Source of the DNA: Streptomyces sp. TLI_105 | Lineage (GTDB): Bacteria; Actinomycetota; Actinomycetes; Streptomycetales; Streptomycetaceae | Assembly: GCF_900105415.1 (NCBI RefSeq) | Contig: NZ_FNSM01000001.1 | Span: 3,448,501 to 3,512,500, forward strand | Direction of reading: 5' to 3' | Length of the DNA stretch: 64,000 nucleotides | Shown here: positions 45,746 through 53,899 of the stretch, in pieces | Layout: the number at the start of each line of letters is the position of its first letter | Numbering within the stretch: position 1 is the first letter of the stretch | Made by a program: the position numbers and the translations under genes | Notes under the pieces: generated by a model | Told to the model about the DNA's origin: nothing | The model's input: the letters and a program-made list of their open reading frames with translations, nothing else | The model's database searches: none

Positions 45746-45884
45746 CCGGCCCACTCCGAGCACCCACCCCGATCCCCTGCCACCCGCGCGGGCCCCACCC
45801 TGCCCCTCATCCCTCAACCACAGCCCTGCAACAAGCACTTGACCTCCATTCAGGTCGCAAACCCGCTCGGCTACTGTGTGGCCC

Positions 45885-47894
45885 ATGCAGGGGGAACCGG
45901 AAGACCAATCCAGTCTCGACAGTCTGCGCGGCAGTGGGGCGATGCCGCTCGAATCGGGCGACCCACGGCAGATCGGGGCGTTCAGGCTGCTCGGCGTGCT
46001 CGGGTCCGGGGGGATGGGGCGGGTCTATCTCGGCGCCGTGCCCGGGAAGTTCGCGGCGGTGAAGCGGGTCCTTCCCGTGCTCGCCGAGGACGCCGATTTC
46101 CTCAGTCACTTCGGGCACGAGCTCGACAACCTGGCCCGGCTGCCCGCCGGGGCCAACACCAGGCTCCTCGCGAGCGACCGCACGGCGAAGCCGCCGTGGT
46201 TCGCGACCGAGTTCATCCCCGGCATCACCCTCAACGAGGCCGTCCGGCTCAACGGCGGCCCGCTGTCCGGCGGCGCCCTGTGGCGGCTCCTCCGGGAGGC
46301 GGCGGCCGGGCTGCGGGTGGTGCACGGCGCGGACATGGTGCACCGCGACCTCAAGCCGTCCAACGTGATGCTGACCGGCGGCGGCCTCTCGCTCATCGAC
46401 TTCGGCGTGGCCCGCGCGGCCGACCAGAGCCGGCTGACCAAGACCGGCATGGTCATCGGCACCCCCGCCTACATGGCGCCCGAGCAGGCCGTCGCCGACC
46501 GGCAGCTGACCGGTGCCGCCGATGTGTTCGGCCTGGGCAGCCTCCTGCTGTACGCGGCGAACGGGCGGCCTCCGTTCGGTGACGGCTCCGGGCCCGACCT
46601 CCTCTACCGGGTCGTCCACGGCGAGCCCGACTTCGGGCGGCTCACGGAAGGCGACCCCCAGCTGGCGGAGCTCGTACGGAAGTGTCTCGCCAAGGATCCG
46701 GCGGACCGGCCGACGGCCGACGAGCTCGTCGGGCTCACCGAGGAGCACGCGGCGGGCGCCGTCTGGCCGGCGGCCGTCGCCGAGCGGATCGCCGAGCGGG
46801 CGGTCTTCGCCGCCGGGGCGCCCACCGCCGAGCAGCTCGCGGAGCTGGAGCGGGCCGACCCGACGCAGGACGTGGCGACGGCCTCGCTGACCCCGCAGGC
46901 CCCCAAGGAGCCCGCGACCGGCGGGCCCGACCCCCTGGCCGTCACGGGGCAGGCCGCTTCCGACCCGCCTCGGTGGCGGCGCAACCGGTTCGTCATGTTC
47001 GCCGTGCCCGTCGTCGTCGCGACCGGAACCACCCTGACCGTCGCCCTCGGCCCGTACGAGATCGGCCGGCTCGGCGCGTCCCCGGAGCCGTCGCCGTCCG
47101 CGGTGGCCTCGCAGCCCGCTTCCGTACCGTCGGCGAGCGGGACGGGGAAGCCGTCGGCCAGGCCTTCCGCGAAGCCGTCGGCCAAGCCCTCGGGGAAGCC
47201 GCCGGCCGGGTCGACGGCCGCACCTCCGCCCCCGGACGCCTCCGCGGGCGGAGGCGGGGGCGCGGGCGGCACCGGCACCCTGCCCGGGGGCTCGGCCTCA
47301 GGGGGCGGGGGCGGGTCCGTCACGGGCGGCGGGTCGAGCACCACCACGTCCTCCGGCGGCTCGGGCTCCGGGTCGGGGTCCGGGTCCGGTGCGGGGTCCG
47401 GCTCCTCCGGCGGGTCGACGACCCAGCAGCCCGCCCCGCCGCCGGCCACCACCCGGCCCGCGCCCCCGCCCTCCGGCGGCTCGTCGCCCTCGGGGACGTA
47501 CTCCATCGAGAACGCCTCGAACGGGCAGTGCCTCGCCGAGAGCGACGAGGGCTGGGCCACCCTCGTCAACACCTACGAGTGCGGCTCCCCGCCCACCAAC
47601 GGCGGCAGCCTCTCGTACTCCTGGACCTACTCCCCCGGGGCGAACGGCACCTTCCGCCTCATCAGCAAGAAGTCCGGGAAGTGCCTGCAGCCCTCCGGCT
47701 CCACCGTCGGGCTCTCCCCGTGCAACGGCTCCAGCCTCCAGTCCTGGAAGATCGGCACCTCGACGTCCTCCGGGCGGACGATCAAGAACATGAACGACGG
47801 CATGTGCCTGCTGACCGGGCCGCCGTTCGTGATGACGTACACCTGCGACGCCACGAACCGCGCCTACCTCTGGCGGAACATCTCAGCCCTCTGA
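45885..47894 (+). CDS. Membrane Ser/Thr protein kinase with extracellular lectin-like domain
   Basis: The 669-residue product (ATG 45885; a GTG nine bases earlier is possible) has a complete Hanks-type kinase domain at about residues 30-280: LGSGGMGRVYLG, Lys in FAAVKRV, HRDLKPSNVM, DFGVARA and GTPAYMAPEQA. A helix (FVMFAVPVVVATGTTLTVAL, near residue 370) spans the membrane. A 150-residue Pro/Ser/Gly linker follows, then a C-terminal domain of about 125 residues with Cys and QxW-like repeats (NGQCLAESDE, SGKCLQPSGS, DGMCLLTGPP), resembling a ricin-type lectin trefoil. It probably senses a glycan or ligand outside the cell. Confidence 0.88.
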   Translation: MQGEPEDQSSLDSLRGSGAMPLESGDPRQIGAFRLLGVLGSGGMGRVYLGAVPGKFAAVKRVLPVLAEDADFLSHFGHELDNLARLPAGANTRLLASDRTAKPPWFATEFIPGITLNEAVRLNGGPLSGGALWRLLREAAAGLRVVHGADMVHRDLKPSNVMLTGGGLSLIDFGVARAADQSRLTKTGMVIGTPAYMAPEQAVADRQLTGAADVFGLGSLLLYAANGRPPFGDGSGPDLLYRVVHGEPDFGRLTEGDPQLAELVRKCLAKDPADRPTADELVGLTEEHAAGAVWPAAVAERIAERAVFAAGAPTAEQLAELERADPTQDVATASLTPQAPKEPATGGPDPLAVTGQAASDPPRWRRNRFVMFAVPVVVATGTTLTVALGPYEIGRLGASPEPSPSAVASQPASVPSASGTGKPSARPSAKPSAKPSGKPPAGSTAAPPPPDASAGGGGGAGGTGTLPGGSASGGGGGSVTGGGSSTTTSSGGSGSGSGSGSGAGSGSSGGSTTQQPAPPPATTRPAPPPSGGSSPSGTYSIENASNGQCLAESDEGWATLVNTYECGSPPTNGGSLSYSWTYSPGANGTFRLISKKSGKCLQPSGSTVGLSPCNGSSLQSWKIGTSTSSGRTIKNMNDGMCLLTGPPFVMTYTCDATNRAYLWRNISAL

Positions 47895-48308
47895 GCGGGG
47901 AGGGCCGAAGACGGGAACGGTGACCTCCCCGTCCGGGCCCTCCGCCCGGAACGCGACCTCCAGCTCCATCCCGATCCGGAGGTCCTCCTCCGCCACGCCC
48001 ACGACCTCCGTCATCATGCGCGGGCCCTCGGCGAGGTCGACGACGGCCGCGACGTACGGGACGCGGTCGCCGAAGGGCGGGAGGTCGTTCCGGTGGACGA
48101 CCGACCAGGTGTAGAGGCCGGCGCGGCCGCTCGCCCGCTCCCAGCGGACGTCCTCGCTCCAGCAGTACGGGCAGAACTCGCGCGGGTAGTGGTGGGCGCG
48201 GTCGCAGGCGGCGCAGTGGCGCAGCAGCAGGTGCCCTTCGGCGGCGGCGTCCCAGTAGGGGCGGGTGAAGGCGTCGACGTCGGGGAGGTTCGCCGGGGTG
48301 GCCGTCAT
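47883..48308 (-). CDS. Zn-ribbon/OB-fold protein (DUF35 family)
   Basis: The 141-residue product has a rubredoxin-like zinc ribbon (CAACDRAHHYPREFCPYC, residues about 32-49) followed by an OB-fold (SVVHRNDLPPFGDRVPYVAA). DUF35 proteins bind acyl-CoA and work with thiolases or hydratases, for example in steroid side-chain degradation. It is translationally coupled to the DoxX gene upstream and its end overlaps the kinase gene by 12 bases on the other strand. A thiolase partner is not in the window. Confidence 0.9.
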   Translation of the reverse strand: MTATPANLPDVDAFTRPYWDAAAEGHLLLRHCAACDRAHHYPREFCPYCWSEDVRWERASGRAGLYTWSVVHRNDLPPFGDRVPYVAAVVDLAEGPRMMTEVVGVAEEDLRIGMELEVAFRAEGPDGEVTVPVFGPPRSEG

Positions 48309-48757
48309 CAGAAGAGTCCGATCGCGGAGTCGAGGGACCAGGTCTGCCAGGACATGGCGAGGAGCGCGACGAGGGAGATCAGCGCCATCATCGCGTTCTG
48401 CCCCTGCTCGGCCCAGTCGTGGATCATCAGGACGAGGTAGAGGAGGTTGAGGAGGAGGCCGCCGACGAGGGCGACCGGGGTGAGGAGGCCGGTGACGAGG
48501 CCGAGGCCGAGGGCGAGTTCGGCGTAGACGACGACGTACGCCATGAGCTTGGGGCGCGGGGCGACGACGGTGTCGAAGCCGTTCCTCACGGCCGTCCACC
48601 GGTGCCTGCCGGCCACGTCCGCCGCCCAGGCGATGCCGGTGCCGCGCTCGAACCAGCCCTTCTTGTCCTTGTGGCGCCAGCTCTCCAGCCACCACAGGCC
48701 GAGGCCGATGCGGAGGACGGCGAGCCATTCGGCGCCGGTGAGCCAGACGGTCTGCAT
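48308..48757 (-). CDS. DoxX family membrane protein
   Basis: The 149-residue protein starts at ATG 48755-48757 after GGGGAGGG. It has four predicted helices: LAVLRIGLGLWWLESW, MAYVVVYAELALGLGLVTGL, VALVGGLLLNLLYLVLMI and MMALISLVALLAMSWQTW. DoxX-like proteins take part in membrane-bound electron or sulfur reactions and often accompany degradative enzymes. A CTGAC-N5-GTCAG palindrome lies 25 bases upstream, so the DoxX-DUF35 pair is probably regulated through it. Confidence 0.85.
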   Translation of the reverse strand: MQTVWLTGAEWLAVLRIGLGLWWLESWRHKDKKGWFERGTGIAWAADVAGRHRWTAVRNGFDTVVAPRPKLMAYVVVYAELALGLGLVTGLLTPVALVGGLLLNLLYLVLMIHDWAEQGQNAMMALISLVALLAMSWQTWSLDSAIGLF

Positions 48758-48781
48758 GCGGACCCTCCCCGTGAACTGGAT

Positions 48782-48796
48782 CTGACGGTACGTCAG
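48782..48796. promoter_or_regulatory. Palindromic operator, copy 1 (DoxX-DUF35 promoter)
   Basis: CTGACGGTACGTCAG, an inverted repeat of CTGAC/GTCAG around five bases. It lies between the DoxX start and the divergent monooxygenase gene, so it could serve either. Its size and symmetry are typical of TetR-family operators. Confidence 0.7.
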
Positions 48797-48909
48797 TTCA
48801 GCGCAGGGCGACCGGGAGCGCAAGGGGCGGGAGCGCGTGACCGATTCGCAACCGAAATCCCCTCTTGACCGAGACCCACTGCGTGTACACGTCATTACGC
48901 TCAGCATTC

Positions 48910-50085
48910 ATGGTCACCACCCCCCGAACACCCTCTCCGCAGGCCGTTCACCCCGTGTACGTCATCGGCGGCGGACCCGGCGGGCTCGCCGTCGCCGCCG
49001 CCCTGCGCGCGCGGGGCGTCCGGGCCGTCGTCCTGGAGAAGTCCGACGCCGTCGGCGCCTCCTGGCGCGCGCACTACGACCGGCTGCGGCTGCACACCAC
49101 CCGGCGGCTCTCCGCCCTCCCCGGCCTGAGGATGCCCCGCTCCTTCGGCCGCTGGGTCGCCCGCGCCGACGTCGTCCGCTACCTGGAGACGTACGCGGAG
49201 AAGCACGAGCTGGAGGTCGTCACCGGGGTCGAGGTCCACCGGGTCGAGCGCTCCGGTGCGGACTGGGTCCTGCACGCCACCGGCGGGCGGCTGCTCACCG
49301 GGCGCGCGGTCGTGGTGGCCACCGGGTACAACCACACCCCGCACCTGCCCGAGTGGCCCGGCCTCGACGCGTACGGCGACCGGCTCGTGCACGCGCGCGC
49401 GTACCGCGCCCCGGGGCCGTACGAGGGGAAGGACGTCCTCGTCGTGGGCGCCGGCAACACCGGCGCCGAGATAGCCGCCGACCTCGCCGGGGGCGGGGCG
49501 GCCCGGGTGCGGCTCGCGGTGCGGACCGTCCCGCACATCGTGCGCCGCACGACCCTCGGCTGGCCCGCCCAGCGCTCCGGCATCCTGGTGCGACGACTGC
49601 CGGTGGCCCTGGTCGACCGGATGGGCGCGCTGCTCGCCCGGTTCGCCGCGCCGGACCTCGCGGCGCACGGACTGCCCCGGCCGGACAAGGGCCTCGCCAC
49701 CCGGCAGCGGGAGGGCGCGATCCCGGTGCAGGACGTCGGCCTGATCGACGCCGTGCGCGCCGGGAAGGTCGAGATCGTCGCCGCCGTGGAGGGCTTCGAG
49801 GACGGCGAGGTGGTCCTCGCGGACGGCAGCCGGATCGCCCCGGACGCGGTGATCGCGGCGACCGGATACCGGCGCGCCCTGGAGCCGCTCCTCGGGCACC
49901 TGGACGTCCTCGACGGGCGCGGGCTGCCGGTGGCGCACGGGGCGCGCAGCCCGCGCGAGGCGCCCGGGCTGTACTTCACGGGCTTCACGAACCCGATCAG
50001 CGGGATGTTCCGGGAGCTGGCGAGGGACGCGGAGCGGATCGCGCGCCGCATCGCGCGGACCCGTGGCACGGCGACCAAGAGCTGA
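48910..50085 (+). CDS. Flavin-containing monooxygenase-like NAD(P)/FAD oxidoreductase
   Basis: The 391-residue product starts at ATG 48910 (MVTTPRTPSPQAVHPVYVIG); a TTG 45 bases earlier is possible. FAD is bound at VIGGGPGGLAVAAALRARG and NADPH at VLVVGAGNTGAEIAADLAG; GYNHTPHLPEWPG and the late ATGYRRALEPLLG are typical of class B flavoproteins of the YUCCA/FMO type. Substrates in this group include amines, ketones and indole compounds. A strong terminator follows. It is divergent from the DoxX operon. Confidence 0.87.
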   Translation: MVTTPRTPSPQAVHPVYVIGGGPGGLAVAAALRARGVRAVVLEKSDAVGASWRAHYDRLRLHTTRRLSALPGLRMPRSFGRWVARADVVRYLETYAEKHELEVVTGVEVHRVERSGADWVLHATGGRLLTGRAVVVATGYNHTPHLPEWPGLDAYGDRLVHARAYRAPGPYEGKDVLVVGAGNTGAEIAADLAGGGAARVRLAVRTVPHIVRRTTLGWPAQRSGILVRRLPVALVDRMGALLARFAAPDLAAHGLPRPDKGLATRQREGAIPVQDVGLIDAVRAGKVEIVAAVEGFEDGEVVLADGSRIAPDAVIAATGYRRALEPLLGHLDVLDGRGLPVAHGARSPREAPGLYFTGFTNPISGMFRELARDAERIARRIARTRGTATKS

Positions 50086-50102
50086 CCGGGAGCCGACGTG
50101 AC

Positions 50103-50141
50103 GGTGCCCCGCCCCCCCCGGGGGAGCGGGGGCGGGGCACC
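50103..50141 (+). terminator. Very stable hairpin terminator after the monooxygenase gene
   Basis: GGTGCCCCGCCCCC (50103-50116) pairs with GGGGGCGGGGCACC (50128-50141). It lies 18 bases after the monooxygenase stop. Confidence 0.88.
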
Positions 50142-50164
50142 TGCCGGCCCTGAGGGGGACGGGA

Positions 50165-50577
50165 TCAGAACGCGGGCCGGGCCAGAAGGAGCTGAGGCCG
50201 TTCCAGCTCCAGCCGACCTTCACGCGGGCCTTGAGGGTGCCGGTGCCGGTGCCGTCGTAGCGCCAGAGCGTGCCCGCGCCGTCCACGGCGAGGACGTCGG
50301 CGCGGCCGTCGCCGGTGTAGTCGTGGCGGAAGACGCCGTGGGGGGTCCAGCCGCGCGGCGGGGCCCAGGAGACGTCGTGGACGCTGGTGCCGGGGGCCGG
50401 GAGGAGCTCGGGCGTGCTGCCGGGCGCGGTCGCGCTCACGACGTAGAGCTGCGAATGGTCCTTCTGTTCGGTGTACGCGAGCTGGGAGCCGTCCGGGGAC
50501 CAGTCGAGGGAGCCGGCGTTCACGGACTCGGACAGGGTGCGCTCGCCGCCGCCGTCCCGGACGCGGATGGAGCGGGT
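50165..50577 (-). pseudogene. Decayed fragment of a secreted WD40 (PD40)/FG-GAP protein
   Basis: On the minus strand about 135 codons encode a TolB-like blade (LDWSPDGSQLAYTEQKDHSQ) followed by one FG-GAP repeat (HDYTGDGRADVLAVDGAGTL). The segment starts abruptly at RVRDGGGERTLSES with no start codon, signal peptide or ribosome site, and near the end (NGLSSFW) the frame runs on into unrelated sequence, while a stop at 50165 is reached only in another frame. It looks like the 3' remains of a gene related in architecture to the FG-GAP array. Confidence 0.7.
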
Positions 50578-50731
50578 CAAGTGGCACCCCATTTCGGTTG
50601 TCGTCGGACGTTTCACGCATGTCGCCCGAGGGGTGAGACCGCCCTCGCCGTCGAAGGGTTGTACGCCGTCGGAGAACCCGTTCCACGACGGTCCTCGGGC
50701 CGCCGGAGAGTACGTCCCCGCACACCCATTC

Positions 50732-50770
50732 CTGACTGGCCGTCAGTTCTGTAATCTGACTAGCCGTCAG
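50732..50770. promoter_or_regulatory. Double palindromic operator before the acyl-CoA synthetase gene
   Basis: Two copies, CTGACTGGCCGTCAG (50732-50746) and CTGACTAGCCGTCAG (50756-50770), lie 24 bases apart centre to centre. TATACG at 50774-50779 directly behind may be the -10. Two closely spaced sites over a promoter suggest cooperative repression by a TetR-type protein. Confidence 0.8.
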
Positions 50771-50801
50771 GTGTATACGGATGGGTGAAGGGCGGCGGAA
50801 C

Positions 50802-53024
50802 ATGCTTGGATCGACTCACGGCACCTTCACCACCGATCTCCGCGCCCGCGTGGTCGCCTGCGGCGAGGCGCCCCCGGTCGTCGTGCACGGCGTCACCGTC
50901 GCCCCCGGCGACCTGGACGTCAGCGGCCGGCCGCTGCACGCGCCCGTCCCCGACCTCGACCGGTTCTTCCGGCCCGAGTCCGTCGCGGTCGTCGGCGCCT
51001 CCGACGCCGAGGGCCGGCCCAACACCGGCATCACCCGGCAGCTGCTCGCCTGGGCCGAGCGGGTCGGCGCCCGGCTCGTGCCCGTGCACCCGACCCGTAC
51101 GAGCGTGTTCGGGATCGACTGCGTGCCCTCCGTCCGCGCGCTCGCCGAACCCGTCGACCTCGCCGTCCTCCTCGTCGCCGACCCGCTGCCCGTCATCGAG
51201 GAGCTCGCCGAGACCAAGGTGAGGTTCGCGGTCGCCTTCGCCTCCGGCTTCGCCGAGACCGGGGAGGCCGGCGCCGCCGCGCAGGAACGCCTCGCCGCCG
51301 CCGTGCGCCGCTCCGGGCTCCGCCTCCTCGGCCCCAACACCAACCTCAACGCCTTCGAGCGCTTCCGCGACGACCTCGAAGGCCCCGCCGTCGCCCTCAT
51401 CACCCAGTCCGGCCACCAGGGGCGGCCCGTCTTCACCCTCCAGGAGCTCGGCGTCCGCCTCTCCCACTGGGCACCCACCGGCAACGAGGCCGACCTGGAG
51501 ACCGCCGACTTCCTCTCGTACTTCGCCGGACGCCCCGAGGTCGGGGCCATCGCCTGCTACGTCGAGGGGCTCAAGGACGGCCGCTCCTTCCTCCTCGCCG
51601 CCGACCGGGCCGCGCGCCAGGGCGTCCCCGTCGTCGCCGTGAAGGTCGGGCGCACCGAGACCGGCGCCCGCACCGCCGCCTCCCACACCGGCAAGCTCAC
51701 CGGCGCCGACCGGGTCGTCGACGCGGCCATGCGGCAGTACGGGGTGATCCGCGTCGACGGCCTCGACCAGCTCCAGGACACCTCCGCCCTCCTCGCCCGG
51801 GCGCGCCGGCCGCTCGCCGACGGCGTCGTCGTCTACTCCATCTCCGGCGGCACGGGAGCCCACTTCGCCGACCTGGCCACGGCCGCGGGACTCGAACTCC
51901 CCACGCTCCACCAGGCCAAGCAGGACGAACTGCACCAGTGGATCCCGGAGTACCTGAACGTCGCCAACCCCGTCGACAACGGCGGTCACCCGGTGGGCGA
52001 CTGGCGCGGCCGGAAGATCATCGACGCGATCCTCGCCGACCCGTCGGTCGGGGTGCTGATCTGTCCCATCACCGGCCCCTTCCCCCCGATGAGCGACAAG
52101 CTCGCCCAGGACCTCGTCGACGCGGCCGAGGCCACGGACAAGCTGGTGTGCGTGGTCTGGGGCTCGCCGGTCGGCACGGAGGAGGCGTACCGCACGACCC
52201 TCCTCGGCTCCTCGCGCGTCGCCACCTTCCGCACCTTCGCCAACTGCATCGGGGCCGTGAAGGCCTACCTCGACCACCACCGCTTCACCGCCGCCTACCG
52301 CTCCCCCTTCGACGAGGCCCCCCGCACCCCCTCCCCGTCCCTCCGCAAGGCCCAGGCCCTCATGCGGCCCGGCCGGCGGCTCAGCGAGCACGCGGCGAAG
52401 CAGCTGCTCCGGGCCTACGGGATACGGGTGCCGCGCGAGCAGCTCGTCACCAGCGCGGCGGCGGCCGTCCGGGCCGCCGGGCTCGTCGGCTACCCGGTCG
52501 TGATGAAGGCCTCGGGCGCGCAGCTCGCCCACAAGACGGAACTGGGCCTGGTGAAGGTGGGCCTGACCTCGGCCAGCCAGGTCAGGGACACGTACCGCGA
52601 GCTCACCGACATCGCCCGCTTCGAGGAGATCGACCTCGACGGCGTCCTCGTCTGCCAGATGGTCGGGCGCGGGGTCGAGATGGTGGTGGGCGTGACCCAC
52701 GACGCGCTCTTCGGCCCGACGGTCACGGTGGGCCTCGGCGGGGTCCTGGTGGAGGTCCTGAACGACACCGCCGTCCGCGTCCCGCCCTTCGGGGAGCGCG
52801 AAGCCCGCTCGATGCTCGACGAACTGCGCGGCCGGCCCCTGCTCGACGGCGTGCGGGGCGCACCGCCGGCCGACGTCGACGCGCTCGTCGAGGTCGTGCT
52901 CCGCGTCCAGCGGATGGCCCTCGAACTCGACGGCGACCTCGCCGAACTGGACATCAACCCGCTGATGGTGCTGCCGCGCGGGCAGGGGGCGGTGGCCCTG
53001 GACGCGCTGGCGGTCTGCCGCTGA
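50802..53024 (+). CDS. NDP-forming acyl-CoA synthetase (acetate--CoA ligase family)
   Basis: The protein (740 residues from ATG 50802; an ATG at 50781 would add seven but lies close to the probable promoter) is a fused two-part synthetase. The N-terminal CoA-binding fold starts at VAVVGASDAEGRPNTG; the phosphorylated His lies in TAASHTGKLTGADRVVDA; the C-terminal ATP-grasp shows YPVVMKASGAQLAHKTELG and ends LAELDINPLMVL. It activates an organic acid to its CoA ester. The enoyl-CoA hydratase follows after ten bases, so the pair should form a short catabolic operon under the double operator. Confidence 0.9.
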   Translation: MLGSTHGTFTTDLRARVVACGEAPPVVVHGVTVAPGDLDVSGRPLHAPVPDLDRFFRPESVAVVGASDAEGRPNTGITRQLLAWAERVGARLVPVHPTRTSVFGIDCVPSVRALAEPVDLAVLLVADPLPVIEELAETKVRFAVAFASGFAETGEAGAAAQERLAAAVRRSGLRLLGPNTNLNAFERFRDDLEGPAVALITQSGHQGRPVFTLQELGVRLSHWAPTGNEADLETADFLSYFAGRPEVGAIACYVEGLKDGRSFLLAADRAARQGVPVVAVKVGRTETGARTAASHTGKLTGADRVVDAAMRQYGVIRVDGLDQLQDTSALLARARRPLADGVVVYSISGGTGAHFADLATAAGLELPTLHQAKQDELHQWIPEYLNVANPVDNGGHPVGDWRGRKIIDAILADPSVGVLICPITGPFPPMSDKLAQDLVDAAEATDKLVCVVWGSPVGTEEAYRTTLLGSSRVATFRTFANCIGAVKAYLDHHRFTAAYRSPFDEAPRTPSPSLRKAQALMRPGRRLSEHAAKQLLRAYGIRVPREQLVTSAAAAVRAAGLVGYPVVMKASGAQLAHKTELGLVKVGLTSASQVRDTYRELTDIARFEEIDLDGVLVCQMVGRGVEMVVGVTHDALFGPTVTVGLGGVLVEVLNDTAVRVPPFGEREARSMLDELRGRPLLDGVRGAPPADVDALVEVVLRVQRMALELDGDLAELDINPLMVLPRGQGAVALDALAVCR

Positions 53025-53034
53025 GGAGCTCCCC

Positions 53035-53823
53035 ATGACCGACGTACTCCACACCGTCGAGAACGGCGTCTCGTGGATCACGCTCAACCGCCCCGAGGCG
53101 ATGAACGCGCTCACCTGGGACCAGCGGGAACGGATCATCGCCCTGCTGGCCGAGGCCTCCGCCGCCCCGGACGTGCGCTGCGTGGTGGTGACGGCCACCG
53201 GGCGCGGCTTCTGCGCGGGCGCGGACCTGCGGGGCGCGCCGTCGGCCTCCGGCGAGCGGGTGGCGGGGGACGTGGCGCGGATGATCCGGCAGGGCGCCCA
53301 GCGGTTCATCGCCGCGGTCATGGACTGCGAGAAACCGGTGATCGCGGCGGTGAACGGCACGGCGGCGGGGATCGGGGCGCACCTCGCGTTCGCCTGCGAC
53401 CTGGTGCTCGCGGCGGAGTCGGCGCGGTTCATCGAGGTGTTCGTACGGCGGGGGCTGGTGCCGGACGGGGGCGGGGCGTACCTCCTGCCCCGGCTGATCG
53501 GGCCGCAGCGGACGAAGGAGCTGATGTTCTTCGGCGACGCGGTGCCGGCGGCGGAGGCGCACGCCATGGGCCTGGTGAACCGGGTGGTCCCTTCCGAGGC
53601 GCTGGAGAAGACGGCCCGGGAATGGGCCGAACGCCTCGCGCAGGGCCCGACCCGCGCCCTCGCCCTCACCAAGCAGCTGGTGAACGCGTCCCTGGACGTG
53701 GACCGTTCGGTCGCGTTCACGGCGGAGGCCACGGCGCAGGAGCTCAACATGACGACGAGGGACGCGCAGGAGGGCGTGGCGAGCTTCGTGGAGCGGCGGG
53801 AGGCGCGGTACGAGGGGAAATAG
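53035..53823 (+). CDS. Enoyl-CoA hydratase/isomerase family protein
   Basis: The 262-residue crotonase-fold protein hydrates or isomerises an enoyl-CoA. It shows ITLNRPEAMNALTWDQRERI, the oxyanion-hole stretch FCAGADLRGAPS, GIGAHLAFACDLVLAAESAR, and LVPDGGGAYLLPRLIG; the last has Asp in place of the usual catalytic Glu in the xPDxGG context, which is a common variant (PaaG or isomerase-like branches). It starts ten bases after the synthetase stop. The acid processed by the two enzymes is unknown. Confidence 0.9.
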   Translation: MTDVLHTVENGVSWITLNRPEAMNALTWDQRERIIALLAEASAAPDVRCVVVTATGRGFCAGADLRGAPSASGERVAGDVARMIRQGAQRFIAAVMDCEKPVIAAVNGTAAGIGAHLAFACDLVLAAESARFIEVFVRRGLVPDGGGAYLLPRLIGPQRTKELMFFGDAVPAAEAHAMGLVNRVVPSEALEKTAREWAERLAQGPTRALALTKQLVNASLDVDRSVAFTAEATAQELNMTTRDAQEGVASFVERREARYEGK

Positions 53824-53850
53824 TCGCGCGACGGTGTCCGGGGCGGCCCG

Positions 53851-53856
53851 TAGGGT
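53851..53856 (+). promoter_or_regulatory. Possible -10 before the modular secreted protein gene
   Basis: TAGGGT at 53851-53856, 44 bases upstream of the ATG, fits the Streptomyces vegetative -10. The -35 (GCGACG, 17 bases upstream) is weak. Confidence 0.35.
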
Positions 53857-53899
53857 GTGACGCGTCTATGCCATACACCGCTCCGGGGGGAACGGAAAC

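Larger units (their letters stand above)
44884..45884. other. Gene-free region of about 1 kb, mostly a large inverted repeat
   Basis: No reading frame here has a plausible product. The region is filled by two 355-base inverted arms (44919-45273 and 45391-45745) around a 117-base centre, then about 140 bases of C-rich leader before the kinase gene. A possible -10, TACTGT at 45872-45877, lies so close to the kinase ATG (45885) that a leaderless transcript is possible. Confidence 0.75.
50086..50801. other. Intergenic region with terminator, pseudogene relic and operators
   Basis: No intact gene. From left to right it holds the monooxygenase terminator (50103-50141), a minus-strand relic of a WD40/FG-GAP protein (about 50165-50577), about 150 bases without recognisable content, and the double operator of the acyl-CoA synthetase promoter (50732-50770). 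Confidence 0.7.

Noticed and set aside
45270..45886. Open frames of 165 and 193 codons within the large inverted repeat
   Set aside because: They come from the symmetric GC-rich sequence, have no ribosome site, and the two arms would encode unrelated products.
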